A DNA stretch of 64,000 nucleotides, from NCBI GenBank assembly GCA_016713865.1, contig JADJOG010000022.1, positions 1 to 64,000 of the forward strand. The letters run 5' to 3'. The position numbers and the translations under genes were made by a program. Position 1 is the first letter of the stretch. Each line of letters begins with the position of its first letter. The notes under the pieces were generated by a model. The model made no database searches. It was not told where the DNA came from and saw only the letters and a list, made by a program, of their open reading frames with translations. The stretch comes from Flavobacteriales bacterium. Lineage in GTDB: Bacteria > Bacteroidota > Bacteroidia > Flavobacteriales_F > PHOS-HE28. Positions 1 through 9,115 of this stretch are shown in pieces.

Positions 1-862
1 GAGGAAAAACGATATTGACGCCCACCAGCACGATGCTGAAGGAGACCATGTTCTTCTGCGCATCGCCGATGCTGCGGCAGCTGAGGTTCTTCTGCATCAT
101 ATCCTGATCGAGACCCGTCATGGCGATGGCGATGAACATGCCACCGAGGAACTGCTTCCAGAAATAGGTGCCAGGCTTGGGATCGTCGAAGAAGAAGATC
201 CGGCTCAGCGGGCTGCCCTTCACCTCCGCGATGCTCTCGCCAATGCTCCAACCCATCCTCTCCCCGATGAGCCAAACGGTAATGGCCACCGCGAGCAGCA
301 TGAAGAGCGTTTGCAATGTGTCTGTCCAGATGATGGTGCGCATGCCACCCTTGTGCGTGTATAGCCAGATGAGCGCGATGGTGAGTGCTACGGTGAGCAC
401 GAAGGGCACATGCAGCGCATCGAAGACGAGGTATTGCAGCACGAGCGCAACGAGGTAGAGGCGCGCAGCCGAACCCAAGCTGCGGCTCACAAGGAAGAAC
501 CATGCACCCGTGAGGTAGCTGCTACGTCCGAAGCGCTGGCCGAGGTAGCCGTAGATGCTGGTGAGGCCGAGCCGATAGTAAAGCGGCATCAGCACGAAGG
601 CGATCACCGCATAGCCGGGCAGGTAGCCGAGCACCATCTGCAGGTAACTCCACCGGTCATTGCCCACAAGGCCGGGCACACTGATGAAGGTGACGCCGCT
701 GAGAGATGCGCCGATCATCCCGAAGGCCACGATGTACCAAGGACTCTTGCGCTCACCGAGGAAGAAGGCGCTGTTGCCCGCTCCGCGCGAGGTGATCACC
801 GAGATGGCGTACAGCAAGCCGAAGTAGGCGGCGATCACGAGCAGGATGAGCCAAGCAGGCAT
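1..862 (-). CDS. Sodium:solute symporter (SSS family), 3' end cut by window edge
   Basis: Reading the minus strand from the ATG at 862 gives a very hydrophobic protein starting MPAWLILLVIAAYFG. It carries the family's early ITSRGAGNSAFFLGERK loop, the GASLSGVTFISVPG segment and, near the cut, AMTGLDQDMMQKNLSC, which is typical of Bacteroidota Na+/solute (SSS) symporters. About 287 residues, several of the expected transmembrane helices, are present; the rest lies to the left of the window. An in-frame ATG at 898 would add 12 residues, but that extension is polar. It is divergent from the bestrophin gene. Substrate cannot be told from sequence. Confidence 0.88.
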   Translation of the reverse strand, partial: MPAWLILLVIAAYFGLLYAISVITSRGAGNSAFFLGERKSPWYIVAFGMIGASLSGVTFISVPGLVGNDRWSYLQMVLGYLPGYAVIAFVLMPLYYRLGLTSIYGYLGQRFGRSSYLTGAWFFLVSRSLGSAARLYLVALVLQYLVFDALHVPFVLTVALTIALIWLYTHKGGMRTIIWTDTLQTLFMLLAVAITVWLIGERMGWSIGESIAEVKGSPLSRIFFFDDPKPGTYFWKQFLGGMFIAIAMTGLDQDMMQKNLSCRSIGDAQKNMVSFSIVLVGVNIVFP

Positions 863-1001
863 GCTGCGAAGGAAATTGCGGGAGCCAGGTGCAAGCATGC
901 CGACGATTGGAAGTTGTGCGCGATGGCCTGTGAGGCACTGCAGCAATCGGCAGGATCGGACCAATGGACCGCACGCTACATTGAGGCCCTTCCGACCGCC
1001 G

Positions 1002-1937
1002 ATGATCACCCGCGACCATCTCCAACTCTCCACTTCACTGCGCTACTCATGGCGCAACATGGTGTACAGCGCGATCTGCGCCAGTGCGGCCTTCGCGCTC
1101 GTGCATTCGCCCATAGCGCCTTGGCTCGAGGTGCCCATCACCGTGGTAGCCATCTTGGGCACCGCCTTGGCCATTATCCTTGGCTTCAAGAACTCCTCAG
1201 CTTACGACCGCTGGTGGGAGGCTCGGAAGATCTGGGGCGGGGTGGTGAATGATAGCCGCACCCTCACCCGCCAAGTGCTGAGCCTGGCGCTGCCAGCGAA
1301 TGTGCCTGCCCAATCGCGCGAAGCCCTACGCGGGATGGTGCGCATGCATTTGGCTTGGATCAACGCGCTGCGCTTGCAATTGCGCCGCATCGGCGACGAG
1401 GAGCGCTGGAAGAAGGAGGTCTCGGTTCATCTGGCTGCAGAGCAATACACCGCGATGCGCTCCAAGACCAACAAGGTCACGCACCTCGGCCTGCAGCAAG
1501 GTTTCGTGCTGAAAGGCTTGCACGACCAAGGCACCATCGACAGCATCCTATACGCGCAAGTGGACAACACCCTCGCGCGCTTGACCGACCTGCAAGGCAT
1601 GGCCGAACGGATCCGCAGCACGCCTCTCCCGCGGCCTTACGATTATTACACGAAGACCTTCCTCAACGTGTTCATTCTCTTCTTCCCCTTCGGTGTGGTG
1701 CGCACCTTCGAGGACTACACCCACGCTTGGCTAGTGGTTCCGGTCACGGTCATCATCGGCTGGATCTTCTACCAGCTTTACATCTTCGGCAAAGTGATGA
1801 GCAACCCCTTCGAGAATTGGCAGACCGACGTGGCCCTGGATGCGATCTGCACCACCATCACCATAGACCTGAAAGAGGCGCTTGGCGATACCGATGCGCC
1901 CAATCCGTTGGAGCCGGTGGATGGCGTGCTGATGTGA
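1002..1937 (+). CDS. Bestrophin-family (UPF0187) membrane channel protein
   Basis: A 311-residue membrane protein of the bestrophin/YneE family, which form pentameric anion or cation channels in the inner membrane. Family marks are the N-terminal LRYSWRNMVYSAICAS helix, the GTALAIILGFKNSSAYDRWW segment (hallmark NSxAYDRWWE), and the C-terminal LPRPYDYYTK and ENWQTDVALDAIC elements. Two hydrophobic segments lie near residues 15-60 and a long pair around 220-265. The ATG at 1002 is chosen because the upstream in-frame extension (to 846) is arginine-rich and overlaps the divergent symporter. The ion carried cannot be inferred. Confidence 0.9.
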   Translation: MITRDHLQLSTSLRYSWRNMVYSAICASAAFALVHSPIAPWLEVPITVVAILGTALAIILGFKNSSAYDRWWEARKIWGGVVNDSRTLTRQVLSLALPANVPAQSREALRGMVRMHLAWINALRLQLRRIGDEERWKKEVSVHLAAEQYTAMRSKTNKVTHLGLQQGFVLKGLHDQGTIDSILYAQVDNTLARLTDLQGMAERIRSTPLPRPYDYYTKTFLNVFILFFPFGVVRTFEDYTHAWLVVPVTVIIGWIFYQLYIFGKVMSNPFENWQTDVALDAICTTITIDLKEALGDTDAPNPLEPVDGVLM

Positions 1938-2090
1938 TGGAGGCTCCATACGGACAGGCTTGCTCGTTGTGTCAATGCACAGAAAAACCACGCGGAGCTG
2001 GATCTGTGTCGCAATGCATGATGCGCTCAACCCGCGCGCTGGCGCTTCGGAGCCTTTCTTTGCGCAAGAGGACATTTCCCATTCGCCCGC

Positions 2091-2708
2091 ATGACCGCAT
2101 CTTCTGCCTTGCTCGAATCCGCCGTTGACCAGTTGGCCACGCTGCCCGGCATCGGGCGCCGAACGGCCATGCGCTTGGCGTTGGACCTGCTGCGCCGCGA
2201 GCCGCATGATGTGGCCCGCTTCACGGAGGCGATTCGCCGCATGCGCGATGAGCTGCGCCGCTGCGAAGTATGCTGCAACGTCAGCGACGAGCCGCGCTGC
2301 GCCATCTGCAGCGATCCGCGCCGCGATGCAGGCCTCATCTGCGTCGTTGAGGACATCCGCGATGTGCTCGCCATCGAGGCCACGCGGCAATACCACGGCC
2401 TTTACCACGTTCTGGGCGGCGTCATCAGCCCCATGGAAGGCATCGGTCCGGACGACCTCAACACTGCTGAACTGCTGGATCGCACCGCAAATGGCGCGGC
2501 CCGTGAAGTGGTGCTCGCGCTCGGTGGAACATTGGAGGGCGACACCACGGCCTTCTACCTGAACAAGCGTCTCGCCGACCGCAATGTGCTGGTTACCACC
2601 ATCGCGCGCGGCATCAGCGTGGGCGCGAACCTTGATCAGGCCGACGAGGTCACCTTGGGCCGCAGCATCGCCGACCGGAAACCATACGAGCAGAGCATCA
2701 AACGATAG
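2091..2708 (+). CDS. recR: Recombination mediator protein RecR
   Basis: A 205-residue RecR, the partner of RecF/RecO in loading RecA on gapped DNA. The helix-hairpin-helix (LATLPGIGRRTAMRLA, residues 16-31), the cysteine zinc finger (C58, C61/C62, C70, C73) and the Toprim core beginning at GLICVVEDIRDVLAIEAT are all present and in the usual order. Length is normal for the family. The 153-base gap upstream holds no gene that I can see. The next gene starts about 30 nt downstream on the same strand. Confidence 0.97.
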   Translation: MTASSALLESAVDQLATLPGIGRRTAMRLALDLLRREPHDVARFTEAIRRMRDELRRCEVCCNVSDEPRCAICSDPRRDAGLICVVEDIRDVLAIEATRQYHGLYHVLGGVISPMEGIGPDDLNTAELLDRTANGAAREVVLALGGTLEGDTTAFYLNKRLADRNVLVTTIARGISVGANLDQADEVTLGRSIADRKPYEQSIKR

Positions 2709-2741
2709 CATGTGCCCATGCGCACATGTGCCTTAGCGCGC

Positions 2742-4658
2742 ATGAAACTCAGCGTCATAATCGTCAACTACAATGTGCGCGCCTATCTGGAGCAGTGCCT
2801 GCGCACAGTGTTCACCGCGCTCGATGGCATCGAGGGCGAGATATTCGTGGTGGATAACCAGAGCACCGATGGCAGCGTGGAGATGGTGCGCGAGAAATTC
2901 CCGCAGGTGCGACTCATGGCCAATGCGGAGAATGTAGGATTCAGCCGTGCGAACAATCAGGCTATCCGCGAGAGCCGCGCCGATTATGTGGTGCTGCTGA
3001 ATCCGGATACGGTGGTTGGTGAGGATGTCTTCCGCAAGGTGCTCGACTTCATGGACTCGCGCCCGAAGGCAGGTGGGCTCGGCGTGAAGATGATAGATGG
3101 CACCGGCCACTTCCTGCCCGAGAGCAAACGTGGGTTGCCCACGCCGGCAGTGGCTTTCTACAAGATCATCGGCCTCACCCGCCTATTCCCGCGAAGCAGG
3201 GTCTTCGGCCGCTACCACTTAGGGCATATGCCGGAGAACGAGGCTGCTCCGATCGAGATCCTCTCCGGCGCATGCATGTTCCTTCGGAAGAAGACGCTGG
3301 ATGAGGTCGGCCTCCTCGACGAGAGTTTCTTCATGTACGGAGAGGATATCGACCTGAGCTACCGCATCACCTTGGGAGGCTATGAGAACTGGTACTACCC
3401 CGAGGCGCGCATCATCCACTACAAGGGCGAGAGCACCAAGAAGAGCAGCGTGAATTACGTGTTCGTGTTCTACAACGCCATGGCCATCTTCGCCCAGAAG
3501 CATTTCACGCGCAAGCGCACTGACCTGCTCAGCCTGCTGATCACCGGCAGCATCTACCTGAGCGCAGCAGGCGCCATCGTATCGCGGTTCCTCCGTCGCG
3601 CGCTGCTCCCGATGCTGGACTTGAGCGTGCTCTACCTGATCACAGCGGGCTTGGTCCTGCTCGAACCCTCAACGCGTTTGATGCCTGAACGGATCGCCGT
3701 GTGGTCTGTCCTGCTCCTCATCTCATTCACGCTCTTCGGCGCCTATGACAGACCTGTGCGCATCATCAACCTGCTCAAGGGATCGGCCGTATTCGCCGTG
3801 ATCGTCTTCTATTGGCAGGATGTGCCCGCGCAACTGCGCTATTCCGGGTGGTCCGCGGCGGTCCCATTCATAGCCCAGGTGCTGCCAGTGGCCGTCGCAG
3901 GCCTGTGCACGCGCCTCACGTTGCATTTCTTGCGCGTGAAGGGCTACAGCCTGCGCACTTTGGATCGCAAGCGCGTGCTCGCCATCGGCAGCCCCGATGA
4001 GAACAAGCACGCCCTAGCGCTGCTCTGGCAAACCCATTTCGGTCTGGGCCGCCAGAAACAGATGAGCACGAGCGATGCCGATTCGCCCGAGGCAATCGGT
4101 CTGATCCGAAAGAAGATACGCAAGCATGGGATCGATGAAGTCGTGTTCTGCGCGAAGGATCTGGCGTGGGGGCGCATCATCGCGCTCATGGAAGGCCTGA
4201 AGCATACCCATGCGATGTTCAAGATCGCTCAGCCCGCGCGCGAGTTCATCATAGGTCCGAACAGCATCGAGAGCATCCTCGATCTTGATGTCATGGAACA
4301 GCATGCGGTGAACAGCGCGGCAGGAAGGCGCAGCAAACGCATCCTTGATTCATCGCTGGCCCTGCTGCTCCTGTTGCTCTGGCCACTGGCCGCGCTCTTC
4401 GTCGCTGAACCTCTGCGCATGGCGCGCAACGCATGGGCAGTGCTATCTGGCAGCAAAAGCTGGGTGGGCTACCACCCCATGACCGACCGCTCGCTGAAGC
4501 TGCCGCCAACCAAACCCGGGGTGCTGCATCCGCTAGTGCTTCAGCCGCAAGTGAGTGCCGCCATGGCAATTCGCGTGAACGCCGAGTACGCGAAGGATTT
4601 CAGTGCTTGGCGCGATTTGGCGTTGGTGCTGCGCGGCTTCCGGCTACTGGGTCGATAG
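2742..4658 (+). CDS. GT2 glycosyltransferase fused to membrane and degenerate WcaJ-like region
   Basis: A 638-residue composite protein. Residues 1-250 form a GT2 glycosyltransferase of the rhamnosyltransferase-like type (SVIIVNYNVRAYLEQCL start, VVDNQSTDGS, the donor-binding LLNPDT near 86-90, GEDIDLSYRI). Hydrophobic helices follow at about 260-385. The last third resembles the cytosolic half of WcaJ/polyprenyl-phosphate sugar transferases: a nucleotide-fold stretch (KRVLAIGSPDENK ... GIDEVVFCAKDLA), a transmembrane helix preceded by RSKRILDSSLA, and GSKSWVGYHP where WcaJ proteins have a SLVGPRP motif. The catalytic FRSM and DELPQ motifs of the WcaJ family are not visible, so that half is probably structural or dead. 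The ATG at 2742 precedes the GT2 fold directly. It probably adds a sugar to an envelope glycan; substrate unknown. Confidence 0.82.
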   Translation: MKLSVIIVNYNVRAYLEQCLRTVFTALDGIEGEIFVVDNQSTDGSVEMVREKFPQVRLMANAENVGFSRANNQAIRESRADYVVLLNPDTVVGEDVFRKVLDFMDSRPKAGGLGVKMIDGTGHFLPESKRGLPTPAVAFYKIIGLTRLFPRSRVFGRYHLGHMPENEAAPIEILSGACMFLRKKTLDEVGLLDESFFMYGEDIDLSYRITLGGYENWYYPEARIIHYKGESTKKSSVNYVFVFYNAMAIFAQKHFTRKRTDLLSLLITGSIYLSAAGAIVSRFLRRALLPMLDLSVLYLITAGLVLLEPSTRLMPERIAVWSVLLLISFTLFGAYDRPVRIINLLKGSAVFAVIVFYWQDVPAQLRYSGWSAAVPFIAQVLPVAVAGLCTRLTLHFLRVKGYSLRTLDRKRVLAIGSPDENKHALALLWQTHFGLGRQKQMSTSDADSPEAIGLIRKKIRKHGIDEVVFCAKDLAWGRIIALMEGLKHTHAMFKIAQPAREFIIGPNSIESILDLDVMEQHAVNSAAGRRSKRILDSSLALLLLLLWPLAALFVAEPLRMARNAWAVLSGSKSWVGYHPMTDRSLKLPPTKPGVLHPLVLQPQVSAAMAIRVNAEYAKDFSAWRDLALVLRGFRLLGR

Positions 4659-4684
4659 CGCCTCGCGTCATAGGATGAGGTGGC

Positions 4685-4692
4685 TACATTTG
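4685..4692 (+). promoter_or_regulatory. Putative Bacteroidota -7 box of the E2 gene
   Basis: TACATTTG matches the Bacteroidota -7 consensus TAnnTTTG and lies 27 nt before the E2 start codon. No convincing -33 element is seen. Confidence 0.45.
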
Positions 4693-4719
4693 GCCGCCGT
4701 GCCAAGCGCGGCATATGCC

Positions 4720-6066
4720 ATGTCAGCAATCGAGATCCTGCTGCCCAAGATGGGCGAGAGCGTGGCCGAGGCCACCATCACAAAATGGCTGAAGAAGCCC
4801 GGCGATGCCGTTGCCGCTGACGAGCCCATTGTCGAGATCGCAACGGACAAAGTGGATAGCGAGGTGCCCGCGCCCGAAGCCGGCATCCTGAGCGAGCAAC
4901 TGGTGAAGGAGGGGGATGTGGTGAAGGTGGGGCAGCCCATTGCCCGAATCGGCTCAGCTGCCGGTGGCGCGAGCCCTGCCACGGCACCCGTTGCGGGAGT
5001 CGCACCAGCTCCGGCTAAAGCCGCTCCGGCACCTGTGCCAGCTGCCGCCAGCAACGGACATTCGGCAACCTCAACGGCTGCTGCTTCAGGTCCTGTATCC
5101 CGAACCGGCCCAAGCGGCAAATTCTACAGCCCCTTGGTGCGCAACATCGCCGAGAGCGAAGGCGTGAGCATGGCCGAATTGGAGGCGATCGCCGGTACCG
5201 GTGAAGGCGGCCGCGTAACGAAGAAGGACATTCTTGGCTACCTGCCTAGTCGCGGCTCTGCGCCCGCGCCCATTGCGGCACATTCTGCTCCACCTCCCAC
5301 GGCAGCACCTGCGCCAGTAGCTGCTCCCGCTTCTGCTCCGGCATTGGTGCCCGCCGCCGGTGATGAGATCATCGAGATGGACCGCATGCGCCGGTTGATC
5401 GCCGACCACATGGTGATGAGCAAGCGCACCAGTCCGCACGTGACCAGCTTCGTGGAGGCCGACGTGACCAACCTGGTGCTCTGGCGCGACAAGGTGAAGA
5501 AGGCATTCGAGCAACGCGAGGGCGAGAAGCTCACCTTCACACCGGTCTTCATCATGGCTATCGTGCAGGCCATCAAGGAAATGCCGATGGTTAACGTGCA
5601 GGTCGATGGATATAGCATCATCCGTAAGCGCGACATCAACATCGGCATGGCCGCCGCGCTGCCCTCGGGCAATTTGATCGTGCCGGTGATCAAGAACGCC
5701 GATCAACTCAACCTCGTGGGCCTGGCCAAGAAGGTGAATGACCTGGCCAACCGCGCCCGAGCAGGAAAACTGCAGCCTGATGAGGTCGCAGGAGGCACCT
5801 ACACGGTTACGAACGTGGGCACCTTCGGCAATGTGCTGGGCACGCCCGTGATCAACCAGCCCCAAGTGGCCATCATGGCAACAGGTGCTATCCGGAAAAA
5901 GCCCGCTGTGATCGAAACCCCAACCGGCGACATGATCGGCATACGGCACCAGATGTTCTTGAGCCATAGCTACGACCACCGCGTGGTTGACGGCGCCTTG
6001 GGCGGGCGTTTCGTTCGCCGGGTTGCCGACATCCTCGAAGCTTGGAGCATTGACCAGCCTTACTGA
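4720..6066 (+). CDS. 2-oxo acid dehydrogenase E2 (dihydrolipoamide acyltransferase)
   Basis: A 448-residue E2 subunit carrying acyl groups on lipoyl-lysine within a 2-oxo acid dehydrogenase complex. Layout: one lipoyl domain (1-78) with the acceptor K44 in ATDKVDS; a long Ala/Pro linker; the E3-binding domain (about 134-175, YSPLVRNIAESEGVS ... GRVTKKDILGYL); a second Ala/Pro linker; and the catalytic acyltransferase domain ending in YDHRVVDG with H420 and D424 as the HxxxD pair. The ATG at 4720 starts directly at the lipoyl fold. Whether it serves pyruvate, 2-oxoglutarate or branched-chain substrates cannot be decided, since no E1 gene is adjacent. Confidence 0.93.
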   Translation: MSAIEILLPKMGESVAEATITKWLKKPGDAVAADEPIVEIATDKVDSEVPAPEAGILSEQLVKEGDVVKVGQPIARIGSAAGGASPATAPVAGVAPAPAKAAPAPVPAAASNGHSATSTAAASGPVSRTGPSGKFYSPLVRNIAESEGVSMAELEAIAGTGEGGRVTKKDILGYLPSRGSAPAPIAAHSAPPPTAAPAPVAAPASAPALVPAAGDEIIEMDRMRRLIADHMVMSKRTSPHVTSFVEADVTNLVLWRDKVKKAFEQREGEKLTFTPVFIMAIVQAIKEMPMVNVQVDGYSIIRKRDINIGMAAALPSGNLIVPVIKNADQLNLVGLAKKVNDLANRARAGKLQPDEVAGGTYTVTNVGTFGNVLGTPVINQPQVAIMATGAIRKKPAVIETPTGDMIGIRHQMFLSHSYDHRVVDGALGGRFVRRVADILEAWSIDQPY

Positions 6067-6128
6067 AGCCAAGAAAGGGAAAATCCTACCTTGCCCCCAT
6101 CTCTCCGACTCTATCCGAGACCACTTCG

Positions 6129-8363
6129 ATGATGAAAGGCTACCGCCCCCTTCTCGCAGCCGTATTCACTGCTGCTAGCGCGATCTCGCTCGCTCAAGGC
6201 AACACTTCCTTCAATTGGAAATTCGAGGAGGGCAACAAGCTGATGGAAGAGAAGCTCTTCAATCAAGCCGCCGAGATCTGGAAGGAATTGCTCGCAACGG
6301 ACACGGATAACGCCAACCTGAACTACAAACTCGGGCTCTGCTACTACAGCTCTTACAACCAGAAAGCCAAAGCGCTGCCCTACCTCGAGCGTGCCTCTGA
6401 ACTGCGCAAGAGCGGCAGCTATGGCGGTTTCAACCAAAGCGGTTACGACCCCTTTGAGCCGCGTGAGCGCAACGCGCCCGTGGAAGTGGACTATTACCTG
6501 GGCCGCACTTACCACTTGAATGAGCAGTTCGACAAAGCAGACCTGTTCTACCAGAAGTTCCTCGATGGCGTGGACGCGCGCCATGCCATGCGACCATTGG
6601 CTGCCCGCGGCAAAGAGCAGACTGCCAGCGCCCGAGAGCTGCGCAAGAATCCAGTGGGCTATCAGGTGAGCAATGTTGGACCCGTGATCAATAACGATCA
6701 TCCGGATTTCAGCCCTGTGCTTTCTGTGGATGGCAATGCCTTGTTCTATACCAGCCGCCGGATCCGACCCGATAGCAGCAACAAGACCATCCTCGACCCG
6801 ATCGCCGGACTGCCTTTCGAGAACATCTACGTGAGCTATAAGGACCGCGAGGGCAACTGGCAGGCTCCCGAACTGCTCAATATCAACCCTTCTGGGGCAG
6901 GCCATTTGGCCAGCGTGAACGTGGCCGCCGATGGACAGACACTTTATATCTACCGCGATGACGGCGGTGATGGCAACATTTACGAAAGCAAGCTCGTGGG
7001 TGAGGTCTGGAGCGACCCCGTGCTCATGGGCAGCGACATCAATACGCGCTCCTGGGAAACGCACGGCGCCCTTACCGCCGATGGCAACACCTTCTACTTC
7101 ATCAGCAATCGTCCTGGTGGCAAAGGCGGACGCGACATATACCGCGTAGTGCGCTTGCCGAATGGCGCGTGGAGCAAGGCGCAGAACCTTGGTAGCGTGG
7201 TGAATACCGCATACGATGAGGACGGCGTATTCATCCACCCGAATGGCCGTACCATGTATTTCGGGTCGGTCGGGCACAACAGCATGGGCGGCTTCGACAT
7301 CTTCAAGACCGAATTGCAGGACGACGGCACTTGGACGCCTCCTGTGAATCTGGGCTATCCCCTGAACACCGTTGATGACGATGTATTCTTCATCACCACG
7401 GCCGATGGCCGTCGAGGCTATTTCAGCAGCGATCAAATGGGTGGCCATGGCGAGAAGGACATCTATTTCGTCGATTTCCCGAGCGATGCTGAAAGTGAAG
7501 GATTGGCCGTGCTAAAGGGCTTCATCATTCCTGCACCTGGCGAGGGCCTGCCGCCAAGCACCATCCTCTATGTGACAGACAAGAGCACCGGGGAGGTGAA
7601 GACCTACAAGCCCCGTCAGCGCGATGGTGTTTATGTGGCCATACTGCCGCCGTGCCGCGAATACAACCTGGATTATCGCGTGAACGACAAGACGGTGCAT
7701 ACCGAAGACATCTTCGTCGAATGCGAGAGCGCCTATCAAGAGATCAACAAGGAGATCTACCTCTCACCTGTGTCACTTGGCGGACCCGCGAGCATCGTGG
7801 ACCTGCCGAAAGGCTCGCCCCCCGGCAAGAAGGAGCCCGGCGTTCCTGTGAAGCCTAAAGACACCGTGCAGGGTGGCATCGCGGATAGCGTGGAGATGAT
7901 CACGGATCCGAAGACCGGCAAGCTGCGCCCGAAGACCGATGCGGAAAAGGAAAAGGAGAAGACCGGGAAGCACGTTGCGCCAGACGCGAGCTATGCGGAT
8001 GAATATGCCAAGTTTTACGCGTACAACGTCAAGGACATAGACCAGAGCGAAGCGCGGTGGAAGGAGTTCATTGACGTGGTGGCCAAATTGATCACGGAGA
8101 AGGGCGAGGCCCGTATCGTGATCGAAGGAAGCGCCAGCAAGGTGCCAACCAAGACCTTCGGCACGAACGAGAACCTGAGCAAGCAGCGCATGGAGGATGC
8201 GCGCAAGCGCTTGGTGGAAGCCATCCGCCAGCGCGGTTTGGATGCCGACAAGCTGCGCTTGGAAGCCGTGAATCATTTGGTTCAGGGACCCAAGTACATT
8301 GGCGATTATCAGAACTCGGATAAGTACGGCAAGTTCCAGTACGTGAAGTTGAAGGCGCGGTAG
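6129..8363 (+). CDS. TPR/PD40-repeat OmpA-family envelope protein
   Basis: A 744-residue exported protein with a signal peptide (cleavage near SLAQGN), a TPR region (about 28-100, EEGNKLMEEKLFNQAAEIW), then five PD40/WD40-like blades of the TolB type (for example SPVLSVDGNALFYTSRR, GALTADGNTFYFISNRPGG, FIHPNGRTMYFGS), a carboxypeptidase-regulatory-like strand region, and a C-terminal OmpA-like peptidoglycan-binding domain (VIEGSASKVPTKTFGTN then NLSKQRMEDARKRL). This TPR-PD40-OmpA layout is shared with PorE and related Bacteroidota envelope proteins, some serving type IX secretion. I infer periplasmic, peptidoglycan-anchored localisation; direct identity with PorE is not claimed. A TACCTTGC string at 6087 may be a weak -7 box. 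Confidence 0.85.
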   Translation: MMKGYRPLLAAVFTAASAISLAQGNTSFNWKFEEGNKLMEEKLFNQAAEIWKELLATDTDNANLNYKLGLCYYSSYNQKAKALPYLERASELRKSGSYGGFNQSGYDPFEPRERNAPVEVDYYLGRTYHLNEQFDKADLFYQKFLDGVDARHAMRPLAARGKEQTASARELRKNPVGYQVSNVGPVINNDHPDFSPVLSVDGNALFYTSRRIRPDSSNKTILDPIAGLPFENIYVSYKDREGNWQAPELLNINPSGAGHLASVNVAADGQTLYIYRDDGGDGNIYESKLVGEVWSDPVLMGSDINTRSWETHGALTADGNTFYFISNRPGGKGGRDIYRVVRLPNGAWSKAQNLGSVVNTAYDEDGVFIHPNGRTMYFGSVGHNSMGGFDIFKTELQDDGTWTPPVNLGYPLNTVDDDVFFITTADGRRGYFSSDQMGGHGEKDIYFVDFPSDAESEGLAVLKGFIIPAPGEGLPPSTILYVTDKSTGEVKTYKPRQRDGVYVAILPPCREYNLDYRVNDKTVHTEDIFVECESAYQEINKEIYLSPVSLGGPASIVDLPKGSPPGKKEPGVPVKPKDTVQGGIADSVEMITDPKTGKLRPKTDAEKEKEKTGKHVAPDASYADEYAKFYAYNVKDIDQSEARWKEFIDVVAKLITEKGEARIVIEGSASKVPTKTFGTNENLSKQRMEDARKRLVEAIRQRGLDADKLRLEAVNHLVQGPKYIGDYQNSDKYGKFQYVKLKAR

Positions 8364-8410
8364 CGCAAAGATCGCATGCCGGACGCTGTGCTCGCGAATC
8401 GCGTTCCTGC

Positions 8411-9112
8411 ATGACGAATCAGGAGATTCCGAAAGAGAGCCTAGGGCGCTTCTCATGGAAGCGGTCCATCACCTCTTACACCCGCGTGCACAACTGGGTG
8501 AGCAGGTATATCACGCCGTTCACGCGCAACAAGGGCTGGTTGCTGCGCAAGCGCCGATGGAAGGACCTCGACTACTTGAACGTCGGTTGCGGTTACGGCC
8601 TGTACAGTGGGTTCGTGAACATGGACATCATCTGGAAGCCGGGGGTGCTCGTGTGGGATATCGCTCGGATCGCGCGCGACCCATTGCCCTTTCCGGATAA
8701 CCGGTTCAAGGGCATCTATACGGAGCATTGCCTCGAGCACGTCGAACTCGACGAGGCATGCGCGAACATGCGCGAATGGCATCGCGTGCTTAAGCCAGGA
8801 GGAACCGTGCGCGTGATCGTTCCTGATGGCGAGATCTACATCGACGGCTGGATCGCGCATCGCGAAGGCAAGCATGTTGAACTGCCCTATGCCAAGCAAT
8901 GGGGCGAGGCCACGCCGATGATGAGCCTCAACCGCGTGGGCCGCGATGCGCACAAGTACCTCTATGATGGGGAAACGCTCATCCACCTGCTGCGCGAGGC
9001 CGGTTTCAGCGAGGTGCGCAAACTCTCCTTCATGCAAGGGCGGGACCCGATGCTGCTGAAGGACAGCAAGAGCCGGGAGTGGGAATCGCTCTACGTGGAA
9101 GCCATCAAGTAA
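8411..9112 (+). CDS. Class I SAM-dependent methyltransferase
   Basis: A 233-residue protein with a methyltransferase type 11-like core: motif I as LNVGCGYGLYSGFVNMD, an acidic post-I region, PFPDNRFKGIYTEHCLEHV, and the post-motif WHRVLKPGGTVRVIVPDGE. The N-terminus is basic. This type of protein (often next to glycan genes) methylates small molecules or sugars, but the acceptor is not predictable. The stop codon lies 3 nt before the next ATG, suggesting co-transcription with the exonuclease. Confidence 0.85.
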   Translation: MTNQEIPKESLGRFSWKRSITSYTRVHNWVSRYITPFTRNKGWLLRKRRWKDLDYLNVGCGYGLYSGFVNMDIIWKPGVLVWDIARIARDPLPFPDNRFKGIYTEHCLEHVELDEACANMREWHRVLKPGGTVRVIVPDGEIYIDGWIAHREGKHVELPYAKQWGEATPMMSLNRVGRDAHKYLYDGETLIHLLREAGFSEVRKLSFMQGRDPMLLKDSKSREWESLYVEAIK

Positions 9113-9115
9113 GTC

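Noticed and set aside
410..1252. A 280-codon plus-strand frame at the left end
   Set aside because: Opposite the symporter, which has clear family motifs.
6087..6094. TACCTTGC as promoter of the OmpA-type gene
   Set aside because: It lacks the G at the consensus end and is 34 nt from the start; too weak to list as a feature.
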